Assembly (NCBI RefSeq): GCF_030272615.1
Contig: NC_081409.1
Location: 617,157,755-617,221,754 of the forward strand
Source of the DNA: Cryptomeria japonica
Lineage: Eukaryota > Streptophyta > Pinopsida > Cupressales > Cupressaceae
Direction: 5' to 3'
DNA: 64,000 nucleotides
Both the position numbers and the translations under genes were made by a program. This document shows, piece by piece, positions 46,120-59,400 of this stretch (positions are counted from its first letter, which is position 1; each line of letters opens with the position of its first letter). The notes beneath the pieces were generated by a model. That model was not told the origin of the DNA. It searched no databases and was given only the letters and a program-made list of their open reading frames with translations.

Positions 46120-49100
46120 TGTAATGTCCCCATTTTAGTAGACATGGATTTTGGCTGATTAGCCTATCATTCTGACCCTCGTAGGCTAATAATTGTGGAT
46201 AGAGGGTCTTCTGAGGCAGAGGTATGGTTAATGGAGGTTCTTATCTTCTATTGAATTCAGTATGTTCCAGTTTGGTCTTCGTTTGTCTTAGATTGGACTT
46301 CGTTCGGGCTCAGTTTCATATACTTACTATTTATAGTAATTCAAGAGACGATCAAGATGGACCCTTTCTATTTTTAGTAAGTCATTGGATAGAGGACAAA
46401 ATGGTCAACACGCTGTTGCAGACAAAATGAAGAAATACTAATAATTCATGGAGTTATGCTTATTTGATTATTAATAAAGTGATAACTTTATTAATAAATT
46501 TTATTATGAGGCCATTTAATGTTATATTATAAGTTATTATTATTTCATAAAGAAAGGGTCATATTCATCATTAAAATGGGGCCATGTTTTAATTAATTAT
46601 TGAGCGCCTAGTCAAGGAGGAAATTAAATGACATAAAGTGCAAAAATAATTTTATAAAAGAGAATCTTCTAGAAGGAGGCTGACCCATGTGAGGAAAAGA
46701 ATAAATAGAGGGTGAGGCTCATTATTTTGGCATCGAATATTTTGACACCTCCTTTGTTTGATAGCTTGTGGAGCCGAAGGATTCCTACAGTTTATCTTCA
46801 GCCATTGGGTACAGTAATGAAAGATCCCAAATGGATCCTTTTGCTGTTGCTGCTGTAAATTCTTAATTAAACATACTATATTTTTGTAATTTTCCGGTGA
46901 TCTTATAGAATAGACAGAAGTTGCAGAAAGGGATTGTTTCTTTTTGGGTTTTGATGTTATAAGTAAAGTAATTGATAAATAGCAACAACTGTGAAATAAA
47001 ACAGTAAACAATGTTCATATGTAAGAACACTTAAGCAATCTGAAAATACTGCAAATCATACCAGGCAAATAACCTAGTTTTGTATTTAGCAAGAATCCAT
47101 ACATTTATTTGAAGCTGTTCTCAATCTGGATTGATGCCAGATGGAGGAATATTACTGGCAACGAACAAGGAAGACCAAATAAGCTGAATACAACCCTTCA
47201 AGCCAACATACAAACAAGGCGTGGTTGCAAAGGAGGCGTGGAAGCTACTGCAAATCACGTGCCAGCTAAAATAGACCAGCCGCCCTGTTGAAACCCCCAA
47301 TATGCACGCTGAATCTTCAAGACAAGAAGATGTGTCTTCTACCTCTGACAATCTCTGTGCAATCCTGGATAAATCCACTGTCAACTCTTGCTGAGGGCTA
47401 TGTCCCAGCAAGCTCAGACCTGGGGTTTGCGTCCCAGACCAAAATCACTCTTCCAGAGCAATTCCCAAATTCGCAAGTTTCAAAATGATCAAAGATGCTA
47501 TCAATTAGGTTCTCATCTCTTTATAAATCCTTTCCCTTTGCAAGTCGAACCCTAAAGAATAATAAAGATTGCGCTTTATAATTAAAGTGACACTTTCCCA
47601 ATTATGGCGTCAAACTATAGAAAAATATCACTTTATTGCGAATAAATAGCTTCAAGCATCCAAAAAGACTCCGGGAGGTGAGAATCATGTAGCAAAGTTC
47701 AAGACCTTTCCAACGAGCTATAACACATAGGCATATCAAACCAGATGAAGCCAAAAATCCCTTATTATTCCAAAATGGCTATATACATAGCCTTATTTTA
47801 ATTTATTTAACCGCTAACTTAGGAAATATTTAAATATATTTAAATATTTCCATAGATCCAATAATAGCCCAAAATAACCAACCAAACATGAATCTGACTT
47901 TGTCACCTGTCTGTGACTGATGCCAGACAAGATGGGCCAACTGGCAGTCCCATCCCTAAAATCTAGGGATGCTCCTAGAAACTAGGAAACACACCCAATC
48001 TTCCTGAAACTGAAACCATGGTATGGTTCCGTGGAACCTCAAATATGGAAACTGCCACAACCTCCTAAAAAGTAGGGAATCGCCCTAAAAAGTAGGAACC
48101 TCTCTCCAAACACCTGTAATTGCTCAAAAGGATCCTGCTCTACTCCTTGGTCCCCCAGGTGGTCATTCAGTCAACTGCCAATTCTCCCTAAAAAATAGGA
48201 GACCTCCCTAAAATGTAGGAACTGTCGTTTGAAGGTCCAAAACGGCTCACAGAGCCCCTGCAAAGCTCCATGACCCTCAGAATGAATCCCCTAACCATGT
48301 CATTGACCTACGGGAACTCGAATGGTAGGTCAACCTCTGCTCATCTCATGTCACCTAGAAAAGGGGACATTACAGGTAACTCTCAATTGGAAATGCGATT
48401 TTGAGGTTGTGAAATATCATCCGAATTATTGCTGGTTGTGAGCTCTACTTGAGGAGTTCAACTCGGAGTTTATTGTGTTTTGCAGCAGCATTCATGGAGG
48501 TCGAACTGGGAGAATGCTTCAGCTATAGGGTTAATTGACATCCATGTTATGACTGCACTCCAAGGGAAGATAGGTGATCATCTTGGAGGTGACTTGGGAG
48601 TATTTTTAGGGTGTTGAAGGCACTTTCTGAGGACTTTATCAGTTCTGTCATGAGGGTCTATCAGACCCATTAATACCCACATTTTCACTCATTTCTATCT
48701 GCTGGTTGATCAGAATTTTGTGGGGGCACTGGTGCATTGGTTTCGTGAATTCGAGACAATCATTTTCATAATGATTTGGGAGCTGATGACAACCTACTTA
48801 ATTTTATTTTACATCTACAATTCCTAGGGCAGGGTGGTCAGCTTTCAAGGGGGCGATTTCTATCATAAAGGCCTCTAAAAATCCTAATTAAATTCTGCAG
48901 TCATCGTGGAAGGGGCTTCATTCATTTGGCATCATCAAAAACCAAGTTCTTGTTCATTCTTGGTCCTTGTTAGTCATTTTTTGAGTACTGTCAGTCTGAA
49001 GTCCGAGGCAGCCATTAGTATTCCATCTAAGTTAATTAGGTCTAGGTAATGAATGCTATTGTATCTTTTCTATGGTCTTATATTGTAATCAGAATCTTGG

Positions 49101-49563
49101 ACAGCAGTATGGAATAATCATTTTGTAATTTTGAAGCATGTATGGCAACTATTTGACAAATGACAATTTCCCAATTTGATGCATATTCAAGTTGTTTTCA
49201 GTTTAGTGTTTCATTTATATGCATTGGAAATATCAAAAAAGTCGTTATGCATTGAGTTTGTAATGTAAAAAATCATTGAAATCTTTTGCAAATACATTCC
49301 ATGTGTATCAATGTCAATAACACACAAAGTTATGCAAAGCCTTTTCCTGTGTCAATAACACGCAAGGTTATCAGTCTGAAACTCAGAACAACAATCCTAA
49401 TGTTTGTATGTGAATTGTTTGATATATACCTTGAGCCATAAACATCAAGAAAGCAATCAGATTTTAGTAACAGCTAGTTTGAGGTTTGAAGGACAATTGT
49501 TTGACAATATTCCTTGAGCCTATCTTTAGCATTTTAAGGCCATAATCAGCAAGGGATATTATA
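46120..49563 (+). repeat. 5' LTR of J, interrupted by K
   Basis: Starts TGTAATGTCCCC and ends GGGATATTATA (ACA in the 3' LTR). Without K and its duplication it is about 1.88 kb, matching the 3' LTR. Confidence 0.9.
46813..48374 (-). mobile_element. element K: solo-LTR-like insertion in J's 5' LTR
   Basis: Absent from the 3' LTR at the matching place (52720-52735). Read on the minus strand it starts TGTAATGTCCCC and then follows J's LTR loosely (GACATG, CCTACCATTC, CGTAGGTCAAT). The other end is eroded (CATTACT). Flanks GGTAC and GGTAA match at four of five bases. It has no coding region. Confidence 0.78.
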
Positions 49564-49564
49564 G

Positions 49565-49576
49565 TAGTATCAGAGT
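49565..49576 (+). other. primer-binding site of J
   Basis: TAGTATCAGAGT resembles the initiator tRNA-Met site TGGTATCAGAGC with two changes. One base from the LTR end. Confidence 0.8.
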
Positions 49577-49705
49577 CTTGATCCTGCCATCCTGGAGGGT
49601 TAAAGGCTTCGTATGCAGCCCCAAGAAGTTGGTCCTCACAGGTATTATACACGCAGAAGGGCATTACTATAGAGAGATCAGATTTTAGACATCCGACAGG
49701 ATACC

Positions 49706-51985
49706 ATGGTTGATAGAAGAGAGAATAGTCCACCACGTGATGAGGCTAGATAAGTGAGGGAAACAATGAGAGGATTACAAGATGGGCAGTAGCGTATAGC
49801 AGATACATTGCAGCAACTCATCGCAGCTATACAACAGTTGGCTAATCCTAGGAGGTAGAATCATGAGCAGGAGGATAATAGGAGTGTGGTTGGAACTCCC
49901 AGGGTTCGTAGAACTCCTACACACACTGTTGATCGACCTACTAGACCTACTTTCCTGAGGAATGAGCTAGGAGGCGTAGGAGAAGATGACGATGCTATGT
50001 TTGTAGACAATGTCATGGCAGTGCATGATGAGTGGAGCTTACTACCCCCTGATGTAAGAGAAAATTTGAACTTTGACAGGTTCCTGACTCAGAAGAGGGA
50101 GCATGCTAGAGCTGGGCAGGATAGAAGGCCACAGAATCAGAACAGGGATCTAGAATATGCTACCAGTAAATTGAACCTACCATTGTTTGATGGAAGTGGA
50201 AAGGTCACAACACGGTCATGGATACATAAATTGGACACCTATTTCTATTCGCGGCCTATGACAGAGGGAGATGCAATCAAATTTTCTACATTGCATCTTG
50301 ATGGAGTGGCTAATGATTGGTGGTATAATGAAATGGTCACCCTGCAACATAACCTCATCAATTCATATCAGGAGTTCGCTGATCGGTTGGTTGAACGCTT
50401 TGATAAGAAATATCCAGAGTCCTATTTCAGGGAACTTGTTCAACTTAAACAAGTTGGGAGTCTGGAAAATTACATTGGAGATTTTCAGTGGTTATCAATT
50501 ATGGTTCCCAACATTTCAGGGCAGAGATTAGTTGTGCTCTTCATTGAGGGCTTATTGGAGCCTTTGAGAGGATGGATAAAGGCTTTTGACCCACCATCAT
50601 TATAGGAGGCAATGAAGAAGGCTAGAAGTATGGAGTTCGCAGTCCCAAAAAACAAGAGTTTACATAAAGATGTTCCTTCTACCAGCAATGAGAGTCCTCA
50701 ACAATTTGCTGATAAGAAAAAGAAATCAGCAACCTTGGTGGATGAGTCACGGGAGGAGTTGAGGAAAAAGAAACTGTGTTTTTGGTGCAAGGAGCCTTAC
50801 AACAAAGAGCATGACTGCCCCTTGAGGCCTAAGGGCAAGGCAAATCGTATAGTGTGGGCTTATTATGAGGATTATGATTTTGAAATTTCAGATCAGCAAG
50901 CTGCTTCAAGGAATGATCAGGGTGGAAAAGCTTCAGTAGAGTTTGGGCCTAATGGGAATCTATCTCCTATGGCATTATTTGCTAATGTACAGGATGAGAT
51001 TTCATTCAAATTCAGGGGATTGGTCAATGGACTATGTTGCATTGCTTTGCTTGACACTGGAGCATCGTATAATTTTATCGATGAGGGATTTTTGTCCAAA
51101 TGTAGACTTCAGGTAGAGGACTTCAATGGATTTAGAGTTATAGTCATCAATGGATATACCCTCACATGCACTAGGCGGATAGGTAATCTCACCTTATAGT
51201 TGAATGATTATGAGTTACAAGCTAACTTCTACGTGGTCAACATGGGTGCAGTGGACATAATATTGGGTATGAAATGGCTCCAAGACATTGGAAAATTTAC
51301 CCTCAATGTACCAAAATTGGAAATGAAATTTGGGTTGAATAGCAAGGAGTATGTGTTGAGGGGAATTGCAGATGGGAGCTTGCATTCTATCTCACTCTGT
51401 AGAGAAGAGAATAGGAAGTTAGAGAATGAGATCATTCAGGAAGAGTTCACGTTTGCTCATGACTCCAGGGGTATAGAGTGGTATGATATGGATCAGCATG
51501 AAGGTATTGTTCAATTTGTGAACAATCCCTTATTTAAGGCAAATGCTACAATGTCTTATGATAATCCCCTTTTTGAGTTAGATGTTGACCACTCTTTTGA
51601 CCAAAGTCCTGTGATGAGCAATGATCATAGTGTTTGGGATCCTTCCAGTGCATCGAGATTTCAGACAGGGCTTGCGGAGGAGTTTTCAGCAATGTACATG
51701 GTGAGGAGTGCATACAGCTTCACATTTGATCCACATTTACATGACTTATTTCATATGTGCAGTTCAGGGGTGCATGTGATGGACAATTTGTTTGATAGCT
51801 CACTTTGCGCAGAGATTATAAGCAAGTATGGTCAGTCTCTTGACTTGCTTCCTCTTGAGGCTTATACTCCTGTGACACTTGATAAGGAGATTGCGTGGGT
51901 TCAATAGATTCAGTTAGATGAGTTAGTGTTACAGGAGCTAATTGATGATGATAGGGACATTACACAGATCTTCACTTGGGGCTAG
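49706..51985 (+). pseudogene. gypsy gag-protease of J, seven in-frame stops
   Basis: One frame is open from ATG at 49706 to the 3' LTR apart from TAA at 49751 and TAG at 49790, 49856, 50603, 51197, 51905 and 51983. There is no frameshift. The gag domain (about 50160-50600) has LPLFDGSG, W-IHKLDTYF, ANDWWYNEM and VERFDKKYP. A gypsy-type knuckle CFWCKEPYNKEHDC lies at about 50778. The protease has LLDTGASYNFI at about 51050 and DIILGMKWL at about 51257. The stretch 51400-51900 is of unknown nature and stands where RT would begin. Each stop could be a C-to-T change in a glutamine codon. Confidence 0.9.
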
Positions 51986-52044
51986 GTGGAGGAGTTATTT
52001 CTAGTCGAGATTGCTTGGGGGAAGCAATTTCAGGATGGGCGGAC

Positions 52045-53926
52045 TGTAATGTCCCCATTTTAGCAGACATGAATTTTGGATGATTAACCTATCATTCTGA
52101 TCCTCGTAGGCTAATAATTGTGGATAGAGGGTCTTCTGAGGCAGAGGTATGGTTAATGGAGGTTCTTGTCTTCTCTTGAATTCAGTATGTTCCAGTTTGG
52201 TCTTCGTTTGGCTTAGATTGGACTTCGTTTGGGCTCAATTTCATATACTTACTATTTATACTAATTCAAGAGACGATCAAGTGGGACCCTTTCTATTTTT
52301 AGTAAGTCAGTGGGTTGGAAAGAGGACAAAATGGTCAACTCCCCGATGCAGACAAAATGAAGAAATATTGATTAATCATGGAGTTATGCTTATTTGATTT
52401 TTAATAAAGTGATAACTTTATTAATAAATTTTATTATGAGGCCATTTAATGTTATATTATAAGTTATTATTATTTCATAAAGAAAGGGTCATATTCATCA
52501 TTAAAATGGGGCCATGTTTTAATTAATTATTGAGCGCCTAGTCAAAGAGGAAATTAAATGACATAAAGTGCGAATATTATTTTATAAAAGAGAATCTTCT
52601 AGAAGGAGGCCGACCCATGTGAGGAAAAGGATAAATTGAGGGTGAGGCTTATTATTTTGTCATCGAATGTTTTGACACCTTCTTTGTTTGATAGCTTGTG
52701 GAGCCTTTCTGCAGTTTATCTTCAGCCATTGTGAACGGTAACTCTCAATTGGAAATGCGATTTTAAGGTTGTGAAATATCATCCGAATTATTGCTGGTTG
52801 TGAGCTCTATTTGAAGAGTTCAACTGGAAGCTTATTGTGTTTTGCAGCAGCATTCATGGAGGTCGAATTGGGAGAATGCTTCAGCTATAGGGTTAATTGA
52901 CATCCATGTTATGACTGCACTCCAAGGGAAGATAGGCGATCATCTTGGAGGTGACTTGGGAGTATTTTCAGGGTGTTGAAGGCACTTTCTAAGGACTTTA
53001 TCAGTTCTGTCATGAGGGTCTATCAGACCCATTAATACCCACATTTTCACTCATTTCTATCTGCTGGTTGATCAGAATTTTGTGCACACTAGTGCATTGG
53101 TTTCATGAGTTTGAGACAATCATTTTCATAACAATTTGGGAGCTGATGACAGCCTACTTAATTTTATTTTACATCTGCAATTTCTAGGGCAGGGTGGTCA
53201 GCTTTTAATGGGGCGATTTCTATCGTAAAGGCCTCTAAAAATCCTAATTAAATTCTGCAGTCATCGTGGAAGGGGCTTCATTCATTTGGCATCATCAAAA
53301 ACCAGGTTCTTGTTCATTCTTGGTCCTTGTTAGTCATTTTTCCGAGTACTGTCAGTTTGAAGTCTGAGGAAGCCATAAATATTCCACCTAAGTCAATTGG
53401 GTCTGGGTAATGAATGCTATTGTATCTTTTCTATGGTCTTATATTGTAATCAGAATCTTGGACAGCAGTATGGAATAATCATTTTGTAATTCTAAAGCAT
53501 GTATGGCAACTATTTGACAAAATGACAATTTCCCAATTTGATGCATTTTTCAAGTTGTTTTCAGTTTAGTGTTTCATTTATATGCATTGGAAATATCAAA
53601 AGAGTCATTATGCATTGAGTTTGTAATGTAAGAAATCACTGAAATCTTTTGCAAATAAATTCCATGTGTATCGGTGTCAATAACACGCAAAGTTATGCAA
53701 AGCCTTTTCCTGTGTCAATATCACGCAAGGTTATCAGTCTGAAACTCAGAACAACAATCCTAATGTTTGTATGTGAATTGTTTGATATAATACCTTGAGC
53801 CATAAACATCAAGAAAGTAATCAGATTTTAGTAACAGCTAGTTTGAGGTTTGAAGGACAACTGTTGACAATATTCCTTGAGCCTATCTTTAGCATTTTAA
53901 GACCATAATCAGCAAGGGATATTACA
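52045..53926 (+). repeat. 3' LTR of J
   Basis: 1,882 bp, TGTAATGTCCCC to GGGATATTACA. A purine-rich run GGATGGGCGGA precedes it. Confidence 0.92.
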
Positions 53927-53931
53927 GTCGA

Positions 53932-54053
53932 TGGTTCCTATTCCTAATCCTAGACAAAGTGCTGATGGAAGGTGGAGATTTAGTCTAAATGTTGGCATTG
54001 ATGGTTCTTTCTATTCCTCGAATCGTTGGAACCACCGATTTGTTCTTGGCCTC
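53932..54053. other. short spacer between J and C
   Basis: It was continuous with the sequence left of J (to 46119) and right of C (from 60747) before those insertions. Confidence 0.5.
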
Positions 54054-54061
54054 CCTTTTGT

Positions 54062-54097
54062 TGTGACCATTTCACACATCGCCCCATTAAAATGGGG
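54062..54097 (+). other. double hairpin at the 5' end of element C
   Basis: TGTGACCATTTCACA (54062-54076, 5-bp stem) and CCCCATTAAAATGGGG (54082-54097, 7-bp stem). Pairing agrees with A and B although the bases differ. Confidence 0.75.
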
Positions 54098-54524
54098 ACC
54101 CCCTCTTTTTTGCTTTTGTTTTTGCTTGTTCTTCTCTCTGCTTTAGGGTTTTGAATTAAATGTGTGAGTCGTCTGGATTAGGGTTAAGCCTTAGAGTTGC
54201 CTTTTGATGTTTTCGAGCCGAAGTCCAATCCAATTTTGACAGATTATTAAGCATCCTCGCATTGATTGCAATTTTGAAATAAGATGAGCCTGCCAGGAAG
54301 TCAAGTTTGTCTCAGGATGGGTCCAGTTATGATTTTGAGGGCACATTCAAGTTAGGTTTAAAGGGGTTAGCATTTCAATGATTAAATTTTGCAATTTTGT
54401 CCAGGTGAATTTTGACCAAATTTTGGAAAGTTTACTAACTTGCCCCTGGCCTTGGAAATGGCCTAATTTTGCCTTGTCAAGTGATTGAAGACCAAAAATG
54501 TGGATATTTTAGCCTATAGAGGTG

Positions 54525-55615
54525 AAATCGCTCCTGTCCCTCACCCAGGGACCAGGGCGAAATTGATATTTAGTGCAAATTGGTTATTGACTTGCTTAAT
54601 TTGTTTTGTGCAGGATCGCCAGGGGATATGATCGAACACGAATTGAAGATTTTGAAGATTTCGAAGACTCAAAAACGATGAATTTTGAAGATTCAAGACA
54701 AGTTCGCTCCTGTCCCTCACCCAGGGACCTGAGCGATTTTCCTCAAACACATCTCCTTGGACGTTTTTGGGATTTTGACTCTTGGTCATAGCTTGCAAAA
54801 TGATGATATCTTCCCCAGCAAAGAGAATTGAGATGAAAATTATGAAGATTTGACCCTAAGGACCAAAATCGCTCCTGTCCTTCACTGAAGGACCGGAGCT
54901 TGTTTTTCAAAGTTGCATCGTCCTTGCAGGGCCAAGACATTTTTTTTGATTGGAAGAGGTCAAGGAGGGCACGTTTTGTCCATGGAATATAATTTGAGCG
55001 ACCAACTAACAAGGAAATATGCTAAAATGACAAGGATCGCTCCTGTCCCTCACTGAAGGACCGGAGCTTGAAATCCAAACTTACATTGTCCACACAAGAT
55101 TTAAGTGATTTTGCGATTTAAGAAGGTCAGGAGAAGAATGCTTTGTTCATTGAATATAACTTGAGCCGTCTACGATGTTGAAAATCAACCCAAATTGACT
55201 AAGGCGCTCCTGTCCTTGACCAAGGGACCAAAGCGAATATCAAAGGTAGCTCCTGTCCCTCTCCTAGGGACCAGAGCGATTTTCCCTCAAGACATGTTTT
55301 TGGCCAAAGTAAAGCGAATTTCAAGATTGATATGAAGGAAAGAGGGCATAGTCACTCCATTTGAAGATAATTTTGAAGGTTGCAAAACGCAAAGTGAGCC
55401 TGTAATAGCCAAGGCGCTCCTGTCCCTCTCCAAGGGACCAGAGCGATTTCCTCATAAGGCAAATTTCCCGCAAAGTTAGAACGAATTCTATGATGGAGAT
55501 GAGTGAAAGAAGGCACAATCAACCCGTTGGAGACAATTTTGAAAGTTGGCGAAACACCAAAGCTTATAAAAGCATGAGGCGCTCCTGTCCCTCACCAAGG
55601 GACCAGAGCGATCTT
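54525..55615 (+). repeat. palindromic tandem array of element C
   Basis: Eight cores, mostly spaced about 165 bp apart (near 54529, 54703, 54868, 55028, 55203, 55247, 55412, 55578), each close to CGCTCCTGTCCCTC, CCAGGGACC and AGAGCGA. GTCCCT and AGGGAC form a short inverted pair, as do TCGCTC and GAGCGA around it. Confidence 0.9.
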
Positions 55616-56456
55616 GTTAATATCTATTGTTTTCCATGCTTGGGCGCCAATATCATTCGAAGTGCATTAAATGCCAGTTTCGCTAAAACTCCAAGATATT
55701 TTGAAATTAAATTGGCATTTAATGAGAGCGCCTACATTTATTAATTGATTTTAGCCTTTTAAAAAATCGAAATTCAATTGCAAAGGCATTTAATTAATTA
55801 ATTAAATTATTAAATGAAAGGAATACGCTTGGGGTTTTATTTTAAATATTTTGTAAAGGGTCGGCCTCCTTTCTATTTAATTTTGTTTATTATTTGCTTC
55901 ATTTCCACCAAGTCGGCCTATTGGAAATTGCCAAGGTAAGCGCCTATATAGTGGAGGGGTGTTGAGCGATTTTAATCCATCATTCATTCATTTGTTCAAA
56001 TGCGATTTGGAGAAGCCAAGGAAGGAGCGAAATCTCATCCAAGGAGGGGTGCGAATCTTGATCCAAGGAGAGGTGCGAAATCTCAATCCAAGGAGAAGTG
56101 CGAGCTTTGCTAGAGGTTAGAGGAGGAGCGATTTTTCCTCAAGGCGTTGAAGGCTAAGGGTGGTGAAATTGCTAGAGGAAGCTCACGTTGAAGACTTCGA
56201 TCCACATTTTGCCTAGCAAATTCCTTAATTTTTGCATCTTTTTTAGAGATAGTTCTCAAAGAAGGGTATGGCAAGATCTTCCTCAATTTTGAATTTTGAA
56301 ATTTTGAATTTCCAATTGCATAATCGTCATATTTAGGAAATGATAATTCAAAGATTTATCATGAAGTTTCCTAAATTTAAAGCTTAAACTTAATCTATAT
56401 CTTTTTTTACGCTCCAAGGTATATTGCTCATTATGAAATGTTATGTAGGTATCACG

Positions 56457-59400
56457 ATGGCGACCCCAAAGGCAGGAGCATCCACCAGTCGTCCAGCCCT
56501 TATGAAGGAAGATCAAAAGAATGAAGAATTGGAGACCAAGATCGTGTCAAAGTGGAGCAACATTGGAGATACCAACTTGGGAAACTTCAGTGTGAAGAAG
56601 TTTCGAGAGGTCCCTTACATTGGGAAGCCATCACCTGTCGCAAGGAGAATAATTGAGAGTGGCATTATCAAGGCAGCTGGCTTCCCTCCAGCAGTCCAGT
56701 GCCATGAGCTGATGATCGAGTGTGCCCGCCATTATGACCCACAGTCAAGATCGATCGTGACCAAGGAAGGAAACACTTTGGCTTATCTTTCAGATGAGGC
56801 TATCAGTGAAGCTCTTCATCTACCAGAACATAAGGACATGATTTACAAAAGCTTGGAAGGAGCTAGGTCCATGTACGAAGATGATCCAGACACTTGCTTG
56901 AGCATCATCAACAAGAATTGGCTACTCAAAAGTCGTCCTCGCCTGAGCAAAATTCCCAACACACCACATAGGATCGACTTCCAGGAGGAGTACAGAGATT
57001 TGATAACCTTACTCAATCGAGTTACAGGGGCTCCTCAAGCCTTCTATTTTGAGAAGTGGATGTTCTTCTTCATCCAAGTGATAGTTCAAGGAAAAGGAAC
57101 AATTCATTGGGCTAGAATCATTAGCCATTGCTTGGACGTACAGTTGAGAAGACTAAAGGCTACTAAATCCTTCCACATGAGCTTGTACATCATATATGCC
57201 TTGATCAGGAGTTTTGAATATGCAGGACTACCTCACAGAGGATCGATTGGAAGAGGACCTGGAGAAGTCAGAGTTTGTGAATCTTATGTTCATTTGCATC
57301 ATCCACCTGGGAGTAATTACAAGTTAGTCAATGATACCTTCACAATGAACATCACTAGGACACTGCAAGGCGGGATTCATAATCGGCCATCTCAGGAGGC
57401 ACAAGAACTTGTAAAGAGGTATGGTGCTTGGTTTATCCAATTCCAGAAGTTTACATATATCAGAGTTCATGGATGTCCTTCACCTCCATACATGTTGCCA
57501 AGATATCCGACAGACAGGATAGTACTACTTGAGGTAACTAGGCAACTGGCAGCTTATGCGAAGGCATTCAGACACAGACATGGAAATGGGATTCCTGTAC
57601 CTATCATACTAGGAAATTCAGTTGAGGTGTGTCCTAATGTTCCAGCTTTAGATGATGCAGAAAGGGAGTTGGCCTTATATTCATTTTCATTCTTTTCATT
57701 AAGGGAGAATTTTGATCCTTATGGCCATATAGAAGAGACAGTTGGTAGAAAATACAAGCATGAATGTCAGGTAGAAGACTTTTGGATGAATCTCTCAGAT
57801 GATTTAGAAGTAAAAAGAAAGATGCATTCCAGATTGCCTTTGGATTTCATCAGGAAATGCAAAGTTTACAGAGTGGCCGATCAAACTCAGGACAGTGGCA
57901 GGCACCTCCAATCCTCTTATGATAGAGAGGACAAGGCAGTAAAGATAGATTGGAATGAACCTGAGGTTGTGGACTTGAAGACTTTGATGGCTCCAGTTTT
58001 GTCCTGTACTCGCAGATGGGTTGATGTGCAACATCAAAAGTTGAGAGAGCAAAACATATCAATGACTTTTACTTTGGAGGAAAGGTCGGTAGAAGGAGCA
58101 AGCGTAAGTGAGGGCCATCCTCATCCTAGAAGCACAAGCGAAGGCAATCCTCACCCCAGAAGCGTAAGTGAGGGCAATCGCCATCATAGAGGTGCGAAGA
58201 GGAAGGAAAGACCTGAGAAAAGAGAATCTTCCAAGAAAAAGCAAGAGGCCAATCGAGATCGCTCATCCGGCAAATCTTATCGACAAGAGAAGAGGACACT
58301 TGAAGTTGAGGAATCTATGGAGTCAATGGTTCAGAATGATAAACCTGAAGAAGGACAGGCATCTCAACGTTCATCAAGTCAATCTCCCCAGGTCAATGAG
58401 CTACATGAAGACAAGGATGATGATGAAGCAACATCTCCTCTCCGGAAAGAAGAGTCACTACCTAAAGAAATACAAGTTAGAGAGACAAGGTCTGCCATTC
58501 CAGATTGGTTGAAGGAGAGATTAACAAGGGTAATTGTGATCGAAGACGAAGATAATGTGATTGATTTAGATAGCCTTGTTGGAGATTCTCAGGGAGTAAC
58601 AGAAAAGAGGAAGGCCACCAAAATGTCCAAGATGATCAGAGATGAGACAGGGTCCAGGAAGTTGCAGATAGCTACACCGGCAGTGGACAAATATGAAGGT
58701 GAGATCCTTGCAGAAGAATATGATGTAGAAACCGTTGAGCTTGGTCCACTCACCACCGAGCAGGCATTGGATGAGGCAACTGATTCATTTGAGGCACTTA
58801 AAGATAAACTTAAGGAAGAGATGGAAAAGAGTAGAAAACTTGAGAGAGAGGTCAGTGCTTGGAGAGGCTACTTTAGCCACCTCAGTCAGCCTTTGGGACG
58901 TCAGGATCCAGCAGTACCTCCTGTGCAAGCACTTCCCCTTGAATCAGTTGGTGAAGCAGAGAAAGTTAAGAGCTTGGTCCAGCTTATGAGCTCTTGGATT
59001 GACAAATCCCATACAGTCGTCGTTGAGTTTGCAACAAGAATGATGCAGACCATTCATCGGGCTATCCAGGTCCTTGAGATCATCCACAACCTAATGATAA
59101 CCGTAGGCGCCTTTGCTCATACTAAAGATGTTATCATTCCTGTCCTTCAAGTAATCAGGCAAACACCAAGAAAGATCTTAGCACAAGAAAAGATAATGGA
59201 TGGAGGAGCTCATAATTTACTCCAGTGGTCTACTTTACTCCAGATGAAGGAAGTTCTCTTCGAGGACACCAGCACTAAATGCAATCAAGTAGAGGAGGTC
59301 ATCAATCCAATCCAGGACAAGGTGTTTGGGGTTTTATGTACTATTCTCGGCAGAAGGATCGAAGTTGAGACAGATGTGGATCTTCAAGAATTAGAAGAAA

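Larger units (their letters stand above)
46120..53926 (+). mobile_element. gypsy element J with gag-protease only
   Basis: Two LTRs starting TGTAATGTCCCC (46120-49563, enlarged by insertion K, and 52045-53926) flank a 2.5-kb interior. Flanks GTCAA and GTCGA match at four of five bases. The interior has an initiator tRNA-Met type primer-binding site and a gag-protease frame that runs to the 3' LTR, with no RT, RNase H or integrase. This is the layout of TR-GAG non-autonomous elements. Confidence 0.9.
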
